Shown piece by piece: positions 19,060-27,766 of a stretch of DNA of 64,000 nucleotides. Position numbers and translations under genes: made by a program. The DNA comes from JADJLQ01 sp038251405. GTDB lineage: Bacteria; Bacteroidota; Bacteroidia; Chitinophagales; Saprospiraceae. Location: positions 88,127 through 152,126 of the forward strand of contig JBBSBH010000010.1 in assembly GCA_038251405.1 (NCBI GenBank). Reading direction: 5' to 3'. Below the pieces are notes generated by a model. The model saw only the letters and a list, made by a program, of their open reading frames with translations. It ran no database searches and was not told where the DNA came from. Position 1 is the first letter of the stretch. The number at the start of each line of letters is the position of its first letter.

Positions 19060-20322
19060 ATGAAAAAGGAAATTCTCTCTTCTGTATGCATAGTCATAAT
19101 GACGCTCACTATTTCATTTGCCCAAATCGGACAATTCGAAAAATCAGAAGACATTGGTAATCCAAAATTTAAAGGATCTTCCAGTTATGACTCATCTTCT
19201 CAGACTTATACATTGCGAGGAGGAGGTGAAAACATCTGGTTCAATCATGATGAGTTTCAATTCCTATACAAAAGAATAAAAGGTGATTTTTTATTGACTG
19301 CTAATTTTCAATTGATTGGAAATGAAAGTGGAGCTGGTCATCGCAAGACAGGATGGATGATAAGAGAGAGTACTCAAGACAATTCGGTAAGTGTAAATTC
19401 TTGCTTGCATGGTGATGGCCTGGTGGTAATACAATGGCGGCCGCTTCGAGGTGCCTATATGCGCGATCCCGAAGAAGAGATATTCTGGGCAAAACAATAC
19501 TTTGGAGAAAATATTATCCAGCTTGAGCGGATAGGAAAAAAAATCACCATGCGGATTGCACACCCGGGCGAGGCATTTGAAGAAATGGGTAGTGTAGACC
19601 TGCCCACTTTACGCGATGAAGTATTAGTGGGTCCTTATGCTTTAGCACATGATGGAGTGGGTATCCAGGAAGCAAATGTTTGGAATGTAAGAATCTCTAC
19701 TCCGGTAGCTCCTGATTGGCATCCAAATCATTATATGCAAATGATCAGCCATGATAGTATCCACCTGACCAATAAAATCGAAGTAGTTAATGTTGCAACC
19801 AACAAATCAAAAGTGATTTATGAAACTATGGACGAAATAAGTGCACCTATGTACAGCAAAAATGGTAAAGAAATTATATTTAAAAAAGGCAATGAATACT
19901 ATACTGTCAATCCATCAGGTAATGGTCAACCCAAAATGCTTAGTGGTGCAATTGCCCAAATGGACACCCTGGAAAAGGATGATCGTTATCAATATTTCAA
20001 TACTGTAAAATCAGGTACGAATCAACTATGGAAACGGAATTTAGTCACCCAAGAAGAGACTCAAATCACTTATGGCCATGAGCAAGCCTGGTATCCTCAT
20101 ATTTCGCCAGACAAGAAATCAATAGCTTACCTGGCATTGCCTTTTACTGCCAATCCATCTAAGCCTGTAAAGTATCAAAATGCTATGATTAAAGTGATGC
20201 CTTTGGCTGGAGGTGAATCTAAAGCGGTATCCTATTTCTATGGTGGAAAGGGAAGTATGAATGCATATTCCTGGTCTGCCAATGGAAATGAATTGGTGTT
20301 TGTGAGTAATGGGATGAGGTAA
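19060..20322 (+). CDS. Secreted DUF1349-like / TolB-propeller protein
   Basis: 420 residues with a signal peptide (MKKEILSSVCIVIMTLTISFAQ). Residues ~25-215 resemble a concanavalin-like DUF1349-type fold (GGGENIWFNHDEFQFLY, KTGWMIRES, YALAHDGVGIQEANVWNVR). Residues ~235-420 are PD40/TolB-type blades (SAPMYSKNGKEIIFKKGN, WYPHISPDKKSIAYLALP, AYSWSANGNELVFVSNG). Databases often call this architecture 'biopolymer transporter TolR', a misnomer. It has no evident catalytic residues and may bind carbohydrate or peptide in the periplasm. It lies among secreted hydrolases on the same strand. Confidence 0.75.
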   Translation: MKKEILSSVCIVIMTLTISFAQIGQFEKSEDIGNPKFKGSSSYDSSSQTYTLRGGGENIWFNHDEFQFLYKRIKGDFLLTANFQLIGNESGAGHRKTGWMIRESTQDNSVSVNSCLHGDGLVVIQWRPLRGAYMRDPEEEIFWAKQYFGENIIQLERIGKKITMRIAHPGEAFEEMGSVDLPTLRDEVLVGPYALAHDGVGIQEANVWNVRISTPVAPDWHPNHYMQMISHDSIHLTNKIEVVNVATNKSKVIYETMDEISAPMYSKNGKEIIFKKGNEYYTVNPSGNGQPKMLSGAIAQMDTLEKDDRYQYFNTVKSGTNQLWKRNLVTQEETQITYGHEQAWYPHISPDKKSIAYLALPFTANPSKPVKYQNAMIKVMPLAGGESKAVSYFYGGKGSMNAYSWSANGNELVFVSNGMR

Positions 20323-20408
20323 CCTATTAGTACATAAGGTAATCATAGAAAACACTCTTTTGAAAAGGAAGAACATCCTACATTACATCTTGATGAATGT
20401 AAAATCAA

Positions 20409-20448
20409 TTTTTTCGCCATTTGTTTCATTTTTTCGCCATTTACTTCA
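20409..20448. repeat. Short tandem duplication of a 20-base unit
   Basis: TTTTTTCGCCATTT occurs at 20409-20422 and again 20 bases later at 20429-20442, in the non-coding stretch between the TolB-like gene and the Omp85 fragment. Two copies only; significance unknown. Confidence 0.5.
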
Positions 20449-20524
20449 AGGCAAAAAACAGAGCAACGACATGCTAATAAAGTAGCAGACTATTGATTTT
20501 ATAAAAAATTGAATTAAAGATTTT

Positions 20525-20794
20525 ATGGTTCCGCAGTATAGAGACAATAATTCTTTACTATTACAAGCTGAGTGGCGACAGGTTGTTTATAAAAGATTTG
20601 GAGTGACCGGATTTGCTGGGATGGGAAAAGTGTTTCATGTTGTAAATAATTTATTAATAAATAATATCAGATACAGCTCAGGTGCAGGATTAAGATTTGC
20701 ACTGGACAAAATACAGCATATTAATCTTAGACTAGACTATGGTATTGGTTATAGGTCAAGTGTGTTTTATCTCTCCTTTGGGGAAGCGTTTTGA
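20525..20794 (+). pseudogene. C-terminal fragment of an Omp85/BamA-type outer-membrane barrel
   Basis: 89 residues matching only the last strands of an Omp85 surface-antigen barrel: YRDNNSLLLQAEWRQVVYKR, then FGVTGFAGMGKVF, GAGLRFAL, INLRLDYGIG and the terminal FYLSFGEAF, which ends in the aromatic residue that barrels need for assembly. A complete protein would be several hundred residues. In-frame stops occur just upstream (TGA at 20510-20512) and I see no other barrel segments in 20323-20524. This is most likely the surviving 3' end of a deleted gene. Expression as a stand-alone peptide is unlikely. Confidence 0.7.
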
Positions 20795-20859
20795 AGTTTT
20801 TTAGATCGGATTAGTTATGTGATAAACCAGTATTCAACTATTTATATTGGTATATTTTG

Positions 20860-20867
20860 TAATTTTG
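20860..20867 (+). promoter_or_regulatory. Candidate Bacteroidota -7 box before the GH5 gene
   Basis: TAATTTTG fits the TAnnTTTG consensus and lies 25 bases before the ATG at 20892. No TTG is seen at the normal -33 spacing, so support is partial. Confidence 0.35.
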
Positions 20868-20891
20868 AAAAACTACTATTAATAGATTATT

Positions 20892-22025
20892 ATGGAGATC
20901 AATCGTCGCGAATTTATTCAGAACAGCTCATTAACTACTGCTGGTTTATTATTAGGAGCTGGCAAATTAATCAAACCAAAAAACAAATTGCCCAAGTGGA
21001 GAGGTTTTAATATTTTGGATTTTTTCTCACCTAATGTCTACACAGGAAAGAATGCCACACCTGAGATCTTCTTCCAATGGATGGCCGACTGGGGATTTGA
21101 TTATGTACGCATCCCAATGGCTTATCCTTCTTATCTGAAATTTGATAGGTCTAGAAATATTTTACCTGAAGAAACTCGTAATATCGATTCGGCTATCACT
21201 GATAAAATAGAGCAGCTCGTATACCAGGCTCATAAGCAAGGATTGCACGTATCACTCAATCTACACAGAGCTCCGGGCTATTGTGTAAATGCTGGCTTTC
21301 ATGAACCTTATAATCTGTGGACAGATCCGCAAGCATTGGAAGATTTTTGCTATCACTGGGACTTTTGGGCAAAACGATTCAGGAATACTTCGAATAAAAA
21401 GATAAGCTTTGATTTGCTAAACGAACCCTCCTGGCGGGATGATATGAATGATCAATTGGGTACAAAAATAGCTTTACCAGGAAATGTATATCGTAAGGCC
21501 GTATTAGCTGCCTACAATTCTATAAAAAATGTAAATAAAAAGCATTTGGTGATTGCCGATGGAAATAATAAAGGTAGAGATATCACACCGGAAATTACTG
21601 ATTTGGATATCGCTCAAAGTTGCCGCGGCTATGTGCCATCGATTATTTCTCATTACAAAGCAAGCTGGGTGTTTAAAGATCCTGAAAATCTGCCCACTCC
21701 CGTGTGGCCGGGTAAGGTAGGAAATGAATATTTGGGGCGACAAATGTTAGAAGACCTCTATGCCCCCTGGGTAAAATTAATGGAAAGTGGCATAGGGGTA
21801 CATTGTGGTGAATGTGGCTGTTTTAATAAGACTCCTCATGAGGTATTTCTGGCATGGTTTCATGATGTCATTGACATTTTGGGATCACATGGAATAGGCT
21901 ATGCTCTATGGGAATTCAAAGGTAGTTTTGGAATCATTGATTCAGGCCGCGAAGATGTAAACTATGAAGACTGGCATGGATATAAATTGGATCGGAAATT
22001 ATTGACCATGCTGCAGAAAGCGTAA
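20892..22025 (+). CDS. GH5-family glycoside hydrolase (cellulase-like), exported
   Basis: 377 residues. The N-terminus MEINRREFIQNSSLTTAGLL has the RRxFI pattern of a Tat signal. The (beta/alpha)8 fold is indicated by WGFDYVRIPMAYP, HVSLNLHRAPGYC, FDLLNEP with Glu178 as acid/base and VHCGECGCF with Glu307 as nucleophile; WEFKGSFG follows near the end. The family cuts beta-linked glucans or mannans; exact specificity is unreadable. It lies among other exported glycan enzymes and 76 bases before the alpha-galactosidase-like gene on the same strand, suggesting joint expression. The usual nucleophile motif GExG is kept, though with Cys at the third position. Confidence 0.88.
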   Translation: MEINRREFIQNSSLTTAGLLLGAGKLIKPKNKLPKWRGFNILDFFSPNVYTGKNATPEIFFQWMADWGFDYVRIPMAYPSYLKFDRSRNILPEETRNIDSAITDKIEQLVYQAHKQGLHVSLNLHRAPGYCVNAGFHEPYNLWTDPQALEDFCYHWDFWAKRFRNTSNKKISFDLLNEPSWRDDMNDQLGTKIALPGNVYRKAVLAAYNSIKNVNKKHLVIADGNNKGRDITPEITDLDIAQSCRGYVPSIISHYKASWVFKDPENLPTPVWPGKVGNEYLGRQMLEDLYAPWVKLMESGIGVHCGECGCFNKTPHEVFLAWFHDVIDILGSHGIGYALWEFKGSFGIIDSGREDVNYEDWHGYKLDRKLLTMLQKA

Positions 22026-22101
22026 ATATAATTTCTTGAACTGGAACAATCTTATTCTCTAAAGTGGATGAAACTTTACATTGAAAAACATATTATTGAT
22101 T

Positions 22102-24228
22102 ATGAAATTGACATTAATATTTTTCTTTTTCAGTAGCCTATCATATGCCCAGGATTGGTTAGTAAATCCTGTTCCATATACACTATCTGTTACTGAACAT
22201 GGGAAAGATTTAGTAGTGAATAATGGACTCTTTAGAAGAAGTTTTCGACTAAAACCAAATATGGCCTGCTTTGACTTTATCAATCTCAGTACTCAACAGC
22301 AACTAATAAGATCTGCAAAACCGGAAGCGCGGGTCATCATAAATGGCAAAAACTATAATGTGGGTGGACTTTATGGTCAAAGCGAAAATGCATATCTAAT
22401 CCCGGAATGGATAGATTCTTTTCAAGCAAATAATCATGATTTTATTTTCCAGAAGTATACTGTAAATGATATTTCCCCGTATATCCATTGGACATCTAAA
22501 ACATGGACGAGACAATTTCAAAAAGCTTCAGGCAAAAATATTGCTATGTATTATACCTCTTTACTCCCGGAATTAAAAGGATTAGGAATAGTGGTGCATT
22601 ATGAATGTTACGAACAGATTCCATTACTGGTCAAATGGCTTTCGATAGAAAATAAATCAGGCAATAATTTCAGGATTGACAGAGTAGTAAATGAAATACT
22701 GGGTTTCGTAGAGGAAGAGAGTGCAGTGGTAGGTACCGCCGAAGAGATGAAAAAGCAGCATGGACTATACATGGAAACCAATTATGCTTTTAATAATGCT
22801 ATGCGATATGATATTAGCGATCAAACTACTCATTGGCTCACAGACTCTGCTTACACTTCCCAGGTAAATTATAATTATCAAACACCCTGTTTACTTGAAG
22901 TCTACCCGGAGAAAGCACCTGGCATAGATCTTAAACCGGGAGAAATATATAAATCCGTTCGCACACACGAACTTTTAATGGATAGCTATGATAGAACACG
23001 TAGAGGCCTGGCCATTAAGAAAATGTATGAGACGGTAGCTCCATGGACTTGTCAAAATCCAATTTTTATGCACCTGGTAAGTAAAAATGATCAGGAGGTA
23101 AGAAATATTATCGATCAATGTGCAGAGACCGGTTACGAAGCAGTGATTTTAAGTTTTGGAAGTCATTTGAACATGGAAGATTCTTCAGCATTGAATATTA
23201 TCAGATGGAAAACACTTGCAGATTATGCGCATCAGAAAAACATTTTACTCGGCGGTTATTCATTATTTAGTAGTAGAAGGATCAGTGATGATGACGATGT
23301 GATCGATGCTACCACGGGCAAGCCTGGTGGGGCCTTCTTTGGTCATGCTCCTTGTTTTGGATCAGTCTGGGGATTAAGTTATCGTGATAAAATAAAGTAC
23401 TTTTTCAATGAAACAGGATTTGATATTTGGGAAAATGATGGTCCCTATCCCGGTGATGTCTGTGCATCCACCAGTCATCCGGGGCATAGAGATTTGTACG
23501 ATTCTCAATGGAGGCAGATGGAGATTCAGAAAGAGCTCTATAAATGGCTAAATGAAAAAGGAGTCTATATCAATGCCCCTGATTGGTATTTTTTAGATGG
23601 TACCCATAAGATTGGAATAGGATATAGAGAAGTAAATTTTTCTCTTCCCCGATCTCAACAGCTCATACTCAACAGGCAAAATATATTTGATGGCACGCAC
23701 GAAAAATCAGGATCTATGTCATGGGGTTTCGTTCCACTTACCAAATATCAGGGAGGCGATGCTTCAGCAGTACTAGAGCCTTTAAGCGAACATCTTAAAG
23801 ACTATGAGCAGCTTATGATCCAATACTATGGTGCAGGAGTACAGGCATGTTATCGGGGTCCAAGGTTATATGACACTGATGTAACAAAGTTAATGGTCAA
23901 AAAAACGATCCAATGGTACAAAGATCACAGAGAAATACTGAATGCTGATATGATCCATCTACGGCGGGCAGATGGCCGGGACTGGGATGGATATTTACAT
24001 GTAAATCAAAACCTGGATGAAAAGGGGTTTCTCCTTCTTTTCAATCCGACAAATGAAAAAATTACCCGCACTATCAAGCTGCCCTTGTATTATACCGGAT
24101 TGAAGCAAAAAGCCATAATTATCAATATGAATCATGCTCATCATTCGTACAAAATCAACAGAGACTACCAGGTAGATTTTACTTTTAGTATTGAACCCAA
24201 TACGTATGCCTGGTGGATAGTGAAATGA
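22102..24228 (+). CDS. Secreted alpha-galactosidase-like (GH36/GH-D clan type) enzyme
   Basis: A TTG at 22081 extends the frame, but the ATG at 22102 begins a clean signal peptide (MKLTLIFFFFSSLSYAQ), giving 708 residues. Residues ~20-280 form a beta-rich N-terminal domain. The barrel follows from ~320, with EAVILSFGSHLNMED, the acidic FDIWENDGPYPGDVCAS, the HPGHRDLYDSQWRQ segment and the APDWYFLDGTH region that could hold catalytic acids. A small C-terminal beta domain ends the protein. The layout resembles database entries called alpha-galactosidase, but I cannot fix the catalytic pair. The stop at 24228 lies 50 bases before the MBL gene start. Confidence 0.65.
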   Translation: MKLTLIFFFFSSLSYAQDWLVNPVPYTLSVTEHGKDLVVNNGLFRRSFRLKPNMACFDFINLSTQQQLIRSAKPEARVIINGKNYNVGGLYGQSENAYLIPEWIDSFQANNHDFIFQKYTVNDISPYIHWTSKTWTRQFQKASGKNIAMYYTSLLPELKGLGIVVHYECYEQIPLLVKWLSIENKSGNNFRIDRVVNEILGFVEEESAVVGTAEEMKKQHGLYMETNYAFNNAMRYDISDQTTHWLTDSAYTSQVNYNYQTPCLLEVYPEKAPGIDLKPGEIYKSVRTHELLMDSYDRTRRGLAIKKMYETVAPWTCQNPIFMHLVSKNDQEVRNIIDQCAETGYEAVILSFGSHLNMEDSSALNIIRWKTLADYAHQKNILLGGYSLFSSRRISDDDDVIDATTGKPGGAFFGHAPCFGSVWGLSYRDKIKYFFNETGFDIWENDGPYPGDVCASTSHPGHRDLYDSQWRQMEIQKELYKWLNEKGVYINAPDWYFLDGTHKIGIGYREVNFSLPRSQQLILNRQNIFDGTHEKSGSMSWGFVPLTKYQGGDASAVLEPLSEHLKDYEQLMIQYYGAGVQACYRGPRLYDTDVTKLMVKKTIQWYKDHREILNADMIHLRRADGRDWDGYLHVNQNLDEKGFLLLFNPTNEKITRTIKLPLYYTGLKQKAIIINMNHAHHSYKINRDYQVDFTFSIEPNTYAWWIVK

Positions 24229-24278
24229 CCCGGTGTAGGCGGATCTGTATTTCAGAAAAAATGCATTCCTTTGCCCGT

Positions 24279-24914
24279 ATGACACAAATAAAAATTTTTA
24301 CTTTCAATGCGTTTCAAGAGAATACCTATGTGCTTTCTCATGAGTCTCAGGCCTGGATCATAGATCCGGGTTGTTCAGATGGTAATGAACGAAAAATGTT
24401 GGATTCATACTTAAAAAAGGAAGGTTTACAACCTCAATTAATTATCAATACACATTGCCATATAGATCATGTATTGGGAAATAAATGGTGCAAGGAAAAA
24501 TACGATATACCACTCTGGATCCCGGATGGTGAACAAATAGTACTGGAAAGCTTGAAGGCTGTATCAGCGATGTATGGTGTTTCAGCAGAGCCTTCACCGG
24601 AGCCTGATCATTTTATGAAAGAAGAGGAAATAATGAACCTGGGTGGTATCGAATGGCAACTAATATCGGCTCCCGGACATTCCCCGGGAAGTATTTGTTT
24701 TTACCAAATGAATGAAAAAATATTAATTGCCGGAGATGTTTTGTTTTTTGAGTCCATAGGCCGCACCGATCTTCCAGGAGGAAAACATCAACTGCTTTTG
24801 GATAATATCCATCAAAAAATATTGACATTGCCTGATGATGTTATGGTATATCCAGGCCATGGGCCTCATACTACTATTGGTCACGAAAAATATCACAATC
24901 CTTTCTTGATTTGA
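24279..24914 (+). CDS. MBL-fold metallo-hydrolase, glyoxalase II-like
   Basis: The frame is open from 24213, overlapping the preceding gene, but the ATG at 24279 (MTQIKIFTFN) gives the normal family length of 211 residues. Motifs are INTHCHIDHVLGN (His59, His61, Asp63, His64), SAPGHSPGS, IAGDVLFFESIGRTDLPGG and YPGHGPHTTIG. These bind a dinuclear metal centre. Proteins of this branch hydrolyse thioesters such as S-lactoylglutathione or act as persulfide-related or other small hydrolases; substrate unknown. It is cytoplasmic and probably independent of the hydrolases upstream. Confidence 0.88.
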   Translation: MTQIKIFTFNAFQENTYVLSHESQAWIIDPGCSDGNERKMLDSYLKKEGLQPQLIINTHCHIDHVLGNKWCKEKYDIPLWIPDGEQIVLESLKAVSAMYGVSAEPSPEPDHFMKEEEIMNLGGIEWQLISAPGHSPGSICFYQMNEKILIAGDVLFFESIGRTDLPGGKHQLLLDNIHQKILTLPDDVMVYPGHGPHTTIGHEKYHNPFLI

Positions 24915-24954
24915 AGTAAAAAATAATCTCTAAAATACGTTAATCAAACTCCTT

Positions 24955-24962
24955 TATCTTTG
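24955..24962 (+). promoter_or_regulatory. TATCTTTG -7 box immediately before the ABC exporter gene
   Basis: An exact TAnnTTTG box ends nine bases before the ATG at 24972, predicting a transcript with almost no leader. It overlaps the upstream TTG at 24960, which argues against that TTG being the start. A -33 TTG at standard spacing is not visible. Confidence 0.5.
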
Positions 24963-24971
24963 CCCCTCTCC

Positions 24972-26732
24972 ATGGCTGAAACCAAGAAAAAGATAAGTTC
25001 TTCACTAGTTAAACGAGTCCTTAGTCTTACGGATGACTACAAACCATTATTTTATTGGGCGCTCTTATTAGCTATTATTCAAGCTCCACTCGGTATCCTA
25101 AGGCCCCATATTATCAATAAAATGGTGGATGACCATCTGATGAAGAATGTGTTTGAAGGATTGAGTATGATGGTCTTCTGGTATATGGTAGTGTTGATTG
25201 CTACCGTTTTACTGCGATATGTGTTTATTTTAGCAACCAATCATTTAGGCCAATCCATAGTCAGGGAATTACGAGTCCGGGTTTTTAGGCATATTATTCA
25301 TCTGGATCTTTCTTTTTTTGATAAGACCGCCATCGGTACAGCCACCACACGCACTATAAATGATATCGAATCTATCAATGAAGTTTTTTCAGAGGGAGTA
25401 ATTACTATTTTGGCTGATATCCTGGGATTGATTGCTGTACTGATGATCATGTTTGCTGTAAGTTGGAAACTGAGTTTGGTATGTTTGATCCCACTTCCTT
25501 TTTTAATTTATGCCAGTTATATTTTTAAAGAGAAAGTAGCAGCTTCTTTTCAACGGGTACGTACCCATATTGCCAGGATGAATTCCTTCTTGCAAGAGCG
25601 AATCTCTGGTATGCGCATCATTCAGATTTTTAATGCAGAGAATCAGGAAAAGGAAAAATTTAAAAAAATAAACCGGGAGTATACCCAGGCTAATATTGAT
25701 GGCATTTTCTATTATGCGGTATTTTTCCCGGTAGTGGAATTGATTTCAGCTACTTCCCTGGCATTAATGGTTTGGTGGGGTGCTAAAGGAGTTTTGCAAG
25801 ATGAGGTGACACTTGGCGCACTGATTGCTTTCCCTATCTATTTATCCATGCTCTTCAGACCTATTCGGTTTTTGGCTGATAAATTTAATACTTTACAAAT
25901 GGGTCTTATTGCCGCAGAGCGGGTGTTCGGAATATTAGATCTGAAGAATAAAATCCCTAATGATGGAACAGTGATTGCTAAAGAGTTGAATGGAGATATT
26001 GGATTTGACAATGTAAGGTTTAGCTATATTGAAAACCAGGAAGTACTTAAAGGGGTAAGCTTTAAAGTGCCGGCCTTCAGCACATTGGCCATAGTGGGCA
26101 GCACGGGGTCTGGAAAGACAACGATCATTAGCTTGCTCGATAGACTTTATGATATACAGAGTGGTACTATCCGTATCGATGGCTTGGATATAAAATCTTA
26201 TGAGCTTTCATCTCTGCGCTCGCGAATAGGTGTGGTGTTGCAAGATGTGTTTCTTTTTGGAGGAACCGTGACGGAGAATATTACATTTAAGAATGATAAG
26301 ATCTCTTTAGAACAGGTAATGTTTGCCGCAAAACAAATAGGAGCTCACGAGTTTATTGAAAAACTTCCCAATGGTTACGATTTTATCATTTCGGAGCGAG
26401 GCTTTAATCTTTCTATGGGTCAGCGCCAATTAATTTCGTTTGTGAGGGCATTGGTGTATGATCCTGATATCCTGATTTTAGATGAAGCCACTTCTTCCAT
26501 TGACCCGGAGACAGAGGGGATCATTCAATATGCAATTGAAAAATTAATTGAGAAAAGAACTTCTATTATTATTGCTCATCGGCTAACAACTATCCGACAT
26601 GCCGACCAGGTTTTAGCCATGGATCATGGAGAAGTTAGGGAAATGGGCACTCACGAAGAACTATTGAATAAACCCAATGGGCTGTATCGTAAATTATATG
26701 ACTATCAGTTTAGTAGGGTTTTGCAGACATAG
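24972..26732 (+). CDS. ABC exporter, fused membrane and ATPase domains (MsbA/MdlB-like)
   Basis: 586 residues from the ATG at 24972. Residues ~20-320 form a six-helix exporter domain (FYWALLLAIIQAPLGIL, MVFWYMVVLIATVLLRYVFI, ITILADILGLIAVLMIMF). The nucleotide-binding domain has Walker A GSTGSGKTT, Q-loop VVLQDVFLFGG, signature NLSMGQRQ, Walker B DPDILILDEATSSID and the H-loop AHRLTT. The protein is a half-transporter that should dimerise in the inner membrane and export lipids or drugs. MdlB-type proteins often pair with a second half-transporter; none is adjacent, so a homodimer is likely. Confidence 0.93.
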   Translation: MAETKKKISSSLVKRVLSLTDDYKPLFYWALLLAIIQAPLGILRPHIINKMVDDHLMKNVFEGLSMMVFWYMVVLIATVLLRYVFILATNHLGQSIVRELRVRVFRHIIHLDLSFFDKTAIGTATTRTINDIESINEVFSEGVITILADILGLIAVLMIMFAVSWKLSLVCLIPLPFLIYASYIFKEKVAASFQRVRTHIARMNSFLQERISGMRIIQIFNAENQEKEKFKKINREYTQANIDGIFYYAVFFPVVELISATSLALMVWWGAKGVLQDEVTLGALIAFPIYLSMLFRPIRFLADKFNTLQMGLIAAERVFGILDLKNKIPNDGTVIAKELNGDIGFDNVRFSYIENQEVLKGVSFKVPAFSTLAIVGSTGSGKTTIISLLDRLYDIQSGTIRIDGLDIKSYELSSLRSRIGVVLQDVFLFGGTVTENITFKNDKISLEQVMFAAKQIGAHEFIEKLPNGYDFIISERGFNLSMGQRQLISFVRALVYDPDILILDEATSSIDPETEGIIQYAIEKLIEKRTSIIIAHRLTTIRHADQVLAMDHGEVREMGTHEELLNKPNGLYRKLYDYQFSRVLQT

Positions 26733-26860
26733 ATTAATTCTCTGCACTTATTTAATTTTGGTAAGAATATGCTTCTAATCGGGCTTATCTGTATATTCGT
26801 CTAAAAGCAAATTGCATTTGATTTTTCATTCTCATTTTTGAAGTTAACTTATCGCTTATT

Positions 26861-27766
26861 ATGTCCATTCTCACTCTTGAACAAGTATCAAAGACTTTTC
26901 AAAATTTCAAAGCAGTAGATCAAGTCAGTTTTACCGTCCCACAAGGTTCCATCTATGGTCTGCTAGGACCTAATGGAGCAGGAAAAACTACTATTATCAG
27001 AATGATTACCGGCATCACCCATCCGGATAATGGATCTATTTTTATCAAAGGAAAAAAAATCAATGATACTATTCCCCGGGAAATAGGCTATATGCCGGAA
27101 GAGCGGGGACTTTATAAAAAAATGACGGTGTGGGATCATTTGATGTACCTCGCCCAACTAAAGGGTATGGATGAAAAATATGCCCGCGAAGAATTGAAGT
27201 ATTGGATAGAAAGGTTGGAAATGAAAACCTGGTATACAAAGAAAGTAGAAGAACTTTCCAAAGGAATGACCCAAAAAGCGCAATTTATAGCTACCGTGAT
27301 TCACAAACCTGAAATCCTTATCCTCGATGAACCTTTCTCTGGTCTTGATCCTATAAGTGCCAATATGATCAAGGATGAAATCAGCAGATTAAATAAAATG
27401 GGTACTACCATTATATTTTCTACTCACCGTATGGAACAGGTAGAGGAAATCTGCGAACGCATGGTGCTCATCAATAAAGGTCAAAATGTATTGGAAGGCA
27501 ATATTGAAGAGATCCGAAAAGCCAGCAGGCAGCATTTATTCGAATTGATTTTAGAGAATGAATTACCCACTGAATTTCCAAATGCATTTAATGAAATAGA
27601 TCGTGAAGGGAAAAAAGTCAGATTTAGTCCTGCCACGGATATTTCGGCTTCAGACCTACTTAAGTATTTTTTGGATCAGGATTTTCATATTCTTGCTTTC
27701 AAAGAAATATTTCCCAGTATCAATGATATTTTTATTCAAACAGTAGAAAAATCCAATATAATATGA
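26861..27766 (+). CDS. ABC transporter ATP-binding protein, NatA-like
   Basis: 301 residues. Motifs are Walker A GPNGAGKTT, signature ELSKGMTQK, Walker B ILILDEPFSGLDP and the switch STHRMEQVEEICE. A C-terminal extension (~215-301) corresponds to the DUF4162-type regulatory tail. The stop overlaps the start of the permease gene by four bases (ATGA at 27763-27766), which shows translational coupling. Together they form an ABC-2 exporter of the NatAB/YhaQP style; the substrate (Na+, drug or other) is not determinable here. Confidence 0.93.
   Translation: MSILTLEQVSKTFQNFKAVDQVSFTVPQGSIYGLLGPNGAGKTTIIRMITGITHPDNGSIFIKGKKINDTIPREIGYMPEERGLYKKMTVWDHLMYLAQLKGMDEKYAREELKYWIERLEMKTWYTKKVEELSKGMTQKAQFIATVIHKPEILILDEPFSGLDPISANMIKDEISRLNKMGTTIIFSTHRMEQVEEICERMVLINKGQNVLEGNIEEIRKASRQHLFELILENELPTEFPNAFNEIDREGKKVRFSPATDISASDLLKYFLDQDFHILAFKEIFPSINDIFIQTVEKSNII

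Noticed and set aside
20819..21010. 63-residue frame over the GH5 start
   Set aside because: It is an alternative frame of the GH5 signal region; the GH5 frame carries the motifs.
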